This document shows, piece by piece, positions 5,016-7,390 of a stretch of 7,390 nucleotides of DNA. The DNA comes from an uncultured Collinsella sp. (lineage in GTDB: Bacteria > Actinomycetota > Coriobacteriia > Coriobacteriales > Coriobacteriaceae): contig USAY01000098.1 in NCBI GenBank assembly GCA_900552755.1, positions 1 through 7,390 of the forward strand, written 5' to 3'. The notes under the pieces were generated by a model. That model worked only from the letters and a program-made list of their open reading frames with translations, did no database searches and had not been told where the DNA came from. The translations under genes and the position numbers were made by a program. Each line of letters opens with the position of its first letter. The stretch's first letter is position 1.

Positions 5016-6932
5016 CTAGGCGCGCTCCTCGATAGCACCGTTTCTATATGCATCGAGCAGCTGACGCAGGTCCTGGATTTGGCTGCGGATCTTGGCGCCA
5101 GTATCGGTGTCGCTCACCATGCGGCGACGGTCTGCTTGGTCAAAACGGTTGGTCTCGCTCTCGATGTCGATGTTGCGCGTGAGCGCTTCGGCGACGGTGG
5201 TAAAGGCCTGATGCGACTTGAGACGGCAGCCGCGCGAGCTCGAGATGAGCGTATAGCCGGCGATACCCGTCTTGGGATGGTAAGCGCGGCAGAAGCCGCC
5301 GTCGATGACCAGCAGCTTGCCCTCGGCGCGGATGGGCTGCTCGCCCTTGGTGGTTTTAACGGGCGTGTGGCCGTTGATGATGTGGCCGGTCGGCGAGCAT
5401 GCCATGGGCGCGACGCCAAACTCGCGCATGATGTCATCGCAGACCGAGGGCGACTTGGTAAGCGTAAAGTACGGGTCCATCGGCTCGACCCAGGTGCTCT
5501 TATCGGCGATATAGGCGCGCTCAAAGGTACGCACCAGGCGTCCGCTGGCGGGTGAGTTAAAGCCAATCCACAGGTACCACATCCAGTCGAGGGCGTCGCG
5601 GTCGCCCACGCGCCAGGCGCGGCGGGCGATGTGGTCGCAAAAATCGAGATAATCGCGCCCGGCGTGCCAGGTGCCCAGACAGTTCATGCTGCTAAAGGTG
5701 CCGTCTTCGTTGAGCGGAACGCAGCCGTGGAAGAGCAGGTTGCCGTTGGCGACCTTGTACATCGAGCCGTGGGAATAGAGGAAATCGATATGGCGATGCA
5801 GGTGATCGGCGGTGACAAACTCGGACACGAGCTTGTCGATGATGTGCTGCTCCTGGGGCGTGAGCGTATAGGGGTCTGCCGGGTCGACGGTAGGGAAGTC
5901 GTTGGTCGTGAGCGGCCACACGCTGCCGTCGGCGAGCGTGACCGTGCCGGTGTCGTGGTCAATCTTGTCGAGCAGCAGGCGGTCGGTCATGTCGAACTCG
6001 GGGTGACGCTGGATAATCTGGCCCTCAAGCTTAAAGAGCAGCACGTTGATGGCCTTGATCAGCGGGGTGATGGACTCACCGGCGGTATAGGTGGCGTCTG
6101 CGAAGGCGACAAGCTCACGCAGCGAGATGCCGTAGTCGTTCTCGAGGATCTCGTAATTGTCGTAACGCAGGTTGTTGCGCAGCACCGTGGCGATGCATGC
6201 AGGCTCACCGGCCGCAGCGCCCATCCACAGCAGGTCGTGGTTGCCCCACTGGATGTCGAGCGAATGATAGGTGAGCAGGCGGTCCATAATCTTGGCAGCG
6301 CCGCCGCCACGGTCGAAGATATCGCCCACCAGGTGCAGGTGGTCGACGGCCAGGCGCTTGATGAGCGAAGCGAGCGACTCGATAAAGTCGTCGGCGCTGG
6401 CGGTCTCCAGGATGGACTCCACGATGCGCTCGTGATAGCGCACGCGATAGTTGTTCTCGTCCGGGTGCGTGTGCAACAACTCGTCGATGATATAGGCGTA
6501 GTCGCGCGGGATGGCCTTACGCACCTTGGAGCGCGTGTAGCGGCTTGAAAGCGAGCGAGCGACCATGATGAGCTGGTCAAGCATCGTCTTGTACCAAGTT
6601 GGCGAGTCCTCGCGCTGTCTGCGGACCAGCTCAATCTTCTCGCGCGGGTAGTAAATGAGCGTGCACAGCTCGCCCTTTTCGTCAAAGGAGAGCGTGTCGC
6701 CAAAAATCTCGTCGACATGCTCGCGCACGACGCCCGAGCAGTTGTTGAGGATGTGCATAAAGGCTTCGTACTCGCCGTGCACGTCGCTCATAAAATGCTC
6801 GGTGCCCTTGGGTAGGTTGAGGATGGCCGAGAGGTTGATAATCTCGGTAAATGCGGATTGTTCGGTGGGGAACTGTCTCGACAGCAGGCGCAGATACTTG
6901 AAGTCTTGCGGGTTGCGATCGAATGCGACCAT
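5016..6932 (-). CDS. fbp: Fructose-1,6-bisphosphatase, class III
   Basis: This 638-residue cytoplasmic enzyme hydrolyses fructose 1,6-bisphosphate to fructose 6-phosphate, the committed step of gluconeogenesis. Calcineurin-type metallophosphatase motifs are present in order: SDVHGEY (about 49-55), GDIFDRGG (203-210) and WGNHD (229-233). They are followed by FHGCVP (about 401-406), INGHTPV (519-525) and VIDGGF (542-547). These give the Asp, His and Asn ligands expected for a two-metal centre. Length and motifs fit the class III family typical of Firmicutes and relatives, unrelated to class I/II enzymes. The start is ATG 6932, with GGAAGGTG about 5 nt upstream. An in-frame ATG at 6977 adds 15 residues but lies beyond this site and inside an inverted repeat, so it is not preferred. 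A gtrA gene follows closely downstream. The leader inverted repeat at 6960-6989 is a candidate regulatory element. Confidence 0.96.
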   Translation of the reverse strand: MVAFDRNPQDFKYLRLLSRQFPTEQSAFTEIINLSAILNLPKGTEHFMSDVHGEYEAFMHILNNCSGVVREHVDEIFGDTLSFDEKGELCTLIYYPREKIELVRRQREDSPTWYKTMLDQLIMVARSLSSRYTRSKVRKAIPRDYAYIIDELLHTHPDENNYRVRYHERIVESILETASADDFIESLASLIKRLAVDHLHLVGDIFDRGGGAAKIMDRLLTYHSLDIQWGNHDLLWMGAAAGEPACIATVLRNNLRYDNYEILENDYGISLRELVAFADATYTAGESITPLIKAINVLLFKLEGQIIQRHPEFDMTDRLLLDKIDHDTGTVTLADGSVWPLTTNDFPTVDPADPYTLTPQEQHIIDKLVSEFVTADHLHRHIDFLYSHGSMYKVANGNLLFHGCVPLNEDGTFSSMNCLGTWHAGRDYLDFCDHIARRAWRVGDRDALDWMWYLWIGFNSPASGRLVRTFERAYIADKSTWVEPMDPYFTLTKSPSVCDDIMREFGVAPMACSPTGHIINGHTPVKTTKGEQPIRAEGKLLVIDGGFCRAYHPKTGIAGYTLISSSRGCRLKSHQAFTTVAEALTRNIDIESETNRFDQADRRRMVSDTDTGAKIRSQIQDLRQLLDAYRNGAIEERA

Positions 6933-6937
6933 GAAAC

Positions 6938-6945
6938 ACCTTCCG
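6938..6945 (-). promoter_or_regulatory. Ribosome binding site of fbp
   Basis: Read on the minus strand, GGAAGGTG lies 5 nt before ATG at 6932. It is a strong match to the Shine-Dalgarno consensus and decides this start over the upstream in-frame ATG at 6977. Confidence 0.7.
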
Positions 6946-6959
6946 ATGGGGCTGGTAAA

Positions 6960-6989
6960 ACTGATAAACGGCGTCAAACGTTTATCAGT
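6960..6989 (-). promoter_or_regulatory. Perfect 11-bp inverted repeat in the fbp leader (operator or RNA hairpin)
   Basis: ACTGATAAACG (6960-6970) and CGTTTATCAGT (6979-6989) are exact reverse complements around an 8-nt spacer. On the minus strand the second arm is followed by a short run of T (TTTTACC), so the RNA could form a hairpin resembling a weak attenuator 28 nt before the fbp start. As DNA it contains the palindrome AAACGTTT (6976-6983), a core common in LacI-family operators, and TTGACG, a plausible -35. Which of these is used cannot be decided from sequence. Confidence 0.5.
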
Positions 6990-7072
6990 ATGCGCCGCTT
7001 TTGTTTCGATTTTGCGCCAGCGGCTGAATTGTCGGCTGAACGGTTTGGTAAATCGATTTAGTTGAGGTAGAT

Positions 7073-7207
7073 ATGGCGGTTGAGTGGAGACGACAGAGGG
7101 TGTTTTCTCAGATATTTATGCGTGGGGTCGGTGGAGACGATGGTGGTAAAGATGTTCGCTATTTTTGGTTCGATTTGGTAAATAGTGGACATATGTACCG
7201 TATGTAG
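7073..7207 (+). CDS. Possible small protein, 44 residues, unknown
   Basis: An ORF starts at ATG 7073 with GAGGT 4 nt upstream (7064-7068) and ends at TAG 7205. It begins MAVEWRRQRVFSQIF and ends SGHMYRM, with a basic N-terminal part, a Gly/Asp-rich middle and aromatic residues near the end. There is no signal peptide or membrane helix, and no family is recognised. It ends 45 nt before the DegV-family start. The DegV -10 element lies just after its stop, so the two would not share that promoter. A similar-sized opposite-strand frame (7058-7192) lacks a ribosome binding site. The good Shine-Dalgarno is the only real support. Confidence 0.22.
   Translation: MAVEWRRQRVFSQIFMRGVGGDDGGKDVRYFWFDLVNSGHMYRM
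7192..7206 (+). promoter_or_regulatory. Paired TATGTA direct repeats upstream of the DegV promoter
   Basis: TATGTA occurs at 7192-7197 and again at 7201-7206, a 9-bp period, ending 12 nt before the -10 hexamer. The same stretch also reads as a short inverted repeat (ACATA and TATGT). It sits where a -35 box would be, and no good -35 is present. It may therefore bind an activator or repressor. Confidence 0.25.
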
Positions 7208-7215
7208 GCTCACTG

Positions 7216-7224
7216 TGCGATAAT
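7216..7224 (+). promoter_or_regulatory. Extended -10 promoter element for the DegV-family gene
   Basis: TGCGATAAT gives a TG-N extension plus GATAAT, a 5 of 6 match to TATAAT. No good -35 hexamer lies 16-18 nt upstream, which is acceptable for an extended -10 promoter. It leaves a leader of about 20 nt before the start codon. Confidence 0.5.
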
Positions 7225-7240
7225 TTGCGCAGCAATACGT

Positions 7241-7246
7241 AAGGAG
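7241..7246 (+). promoter_or_regulatory. Ribosome binding site of the DegV-family gene
   Basis: AAGGAG lies 6 nt before ATG 7253, which fixes that start. Confidence 0.8.
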
Positions 7247-7252
7247 CCTCAT

Positions 7253-7390
7253 ATGAGTGATTTTGTCCTGACCTGTGAATCTGCCGCCGACCGAACTCGG
7301 GAGTTCTTTGACTCGCGCAATATTCCTGTCGCGTATTTTCATTACGAGATCGACGATGTTGTCTATACGGACGATCTGTATCAGTCGATT
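7253..7390 (+). CDS. DegV-family fatty-acid-binding protein, 3'-partial
   Basis: Forty-six codons are visible before the window ends. The N-terminus, MSDFVLTCESAADRTREFF, matches the DegV family's first strand and loop (typically a TDS-x-AD-like motif). It is followed by a segment with VAYFHYEIDD and YTDDLYQSI, as expected near the start of the first domain. DegV proteins are soluble two-domain proteins that bind fatty acids. In Gram-positive bacteria they can act as FakB subunits, presenting fatty acid to the FakA kinase. Here the usual TDS reads CES, a variation at the ligand-adjacent loop, so this may be a divergent subgroup. The start is supported by AAGGAG 6 nt upstream. It is transcribed divergently from fbp. 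Assignment rests on only the first sixth or so of the protein. Confidence 0.8.
   Translation, partial: MSDFVLTCESAADRTREFFDSRNIPVAYFHYEIDDVVYTDDLYQSI

Larger units (their letters stand above)
6933..7252. other. Divergent intergenic region between fbp and the DegV-family gene
   Basis: This 320-nt region holds the 5' ends of both divergent genes. It contains the fbp leader inverted repeat, a 12-bp palindrome TAAATCGATTTA (7049-7060), direct repeats TTTGGTAAAT (7044-7053 and 7174-7183) and GTGGAGACGA (7084-7093 and 7131-7140), a small ORF with a ribosome binding site (7073-7207), and the DegV-gene promoter. I could not find a convincing complete fbp promoter. No tRNA or known riboswitch was recognised. 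Confidence 0.6.

Noticed and set aside
4848..5555. 235-codon + strand frame across the fbp-gtrA junction
   Set aside because: It is antisense to two real genes, and its product has no domain signature.
5631..6548. 305-codon + strand frame opposite fbp
   Set aside because: The fbp reading frame carries all catalytic motifs. The antisense product is a Val/Gly/Asp-rich shadow with no ribosome binding site evident and no recognisable family.
6970..6989. CcpA cre box upstream of fbp
   Set aside because: The AAACGTTT core fits, but the outer consensus positions (TG and CA) do not, so only a generic LacI-family-like core is noted.
7058..7342. 94-codon minus-strand frame overlapping the DegV gene start
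   Set aside because: It overlaps the DegV start on the opposite strand. No ribosome binding site was found before its internal ATG at 7192, and no family was recognised.

Overview
The window looks like chromosomal DNA of a Gram-positive gut bacterium, most likely a member of the Coriobacteriia such as Collinsella. This placement is an inference. It rests on the moderately high GC with GC-rich third codon positions, the mixture of repeat-rich cell-surface proteins carrying DUF4430 domains, a class III (Firmicutes-type) fructose-1,6-bisphosphatase, and a DegV-family protein. No rRNA or other decisive marker is present.

Left part (1-3755, + strand): a two-gene surface-protein unit. The first gene enters from outside the window. 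It encodes at least 946 residues: three DUF4430 (transcobalamin-like C-terminal) repeats, a PQQ-like beta-propeller of about eight blades, an InlB/Flg_new-type repeat, a Gly-rich then Lys/Ser/Asp-rich wall-spanning stalk, and a C-terminal membrane anchor. The second gene starts 9 nt after the first one's stop, with its Shine-Dalgarno overlapping that stop. It encodes an N-terminally anchored protein with a Ser/Lys/Asp/Gly stalk and a single C-terminal DUF4430 domain. The pair therefore presents the same domain on the cell surface from opposite anchor topologies. A strong intrinsic terminator (3778-3815) closes the unit.

Middle and right part (3851-6932, - strand): fbp (class III fructose-1,6-bisphosphatase, gluconeogenesis) is followed closely by one GtrA-family four-helix membrane protein and, after a 219-nt gap, by a second, diverged GtrA paralogue. 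An intrinsic terminator (3851-3888) ends this strand and faces the + strand terminator, so the two transcription units converge. The gap between the two gtrA genes holds an imperfect hairpin and an AT-richer patch with a small unexplained reading frame. The fbp leader contains a perfect 11-bp inverted repeat with an AAACGTTT core.

Right end (6933-7390): a 320-nt divergent intergenic region separates fbp from a + strand DegV-family gene that runs off the window. It contains short repeats, a 44-codon ORF with a good ribosome binding site, and an extended -10 promoter for the DegV gene. No mobile element, CRISPR array, tRNA or rRNA was seen. The most unusual element is the paired DUF4430 surface system, in which DUF4430 repeats are joined to a beta-propeller and the C-terminal sorting signal lacks a canonical LPxTG.
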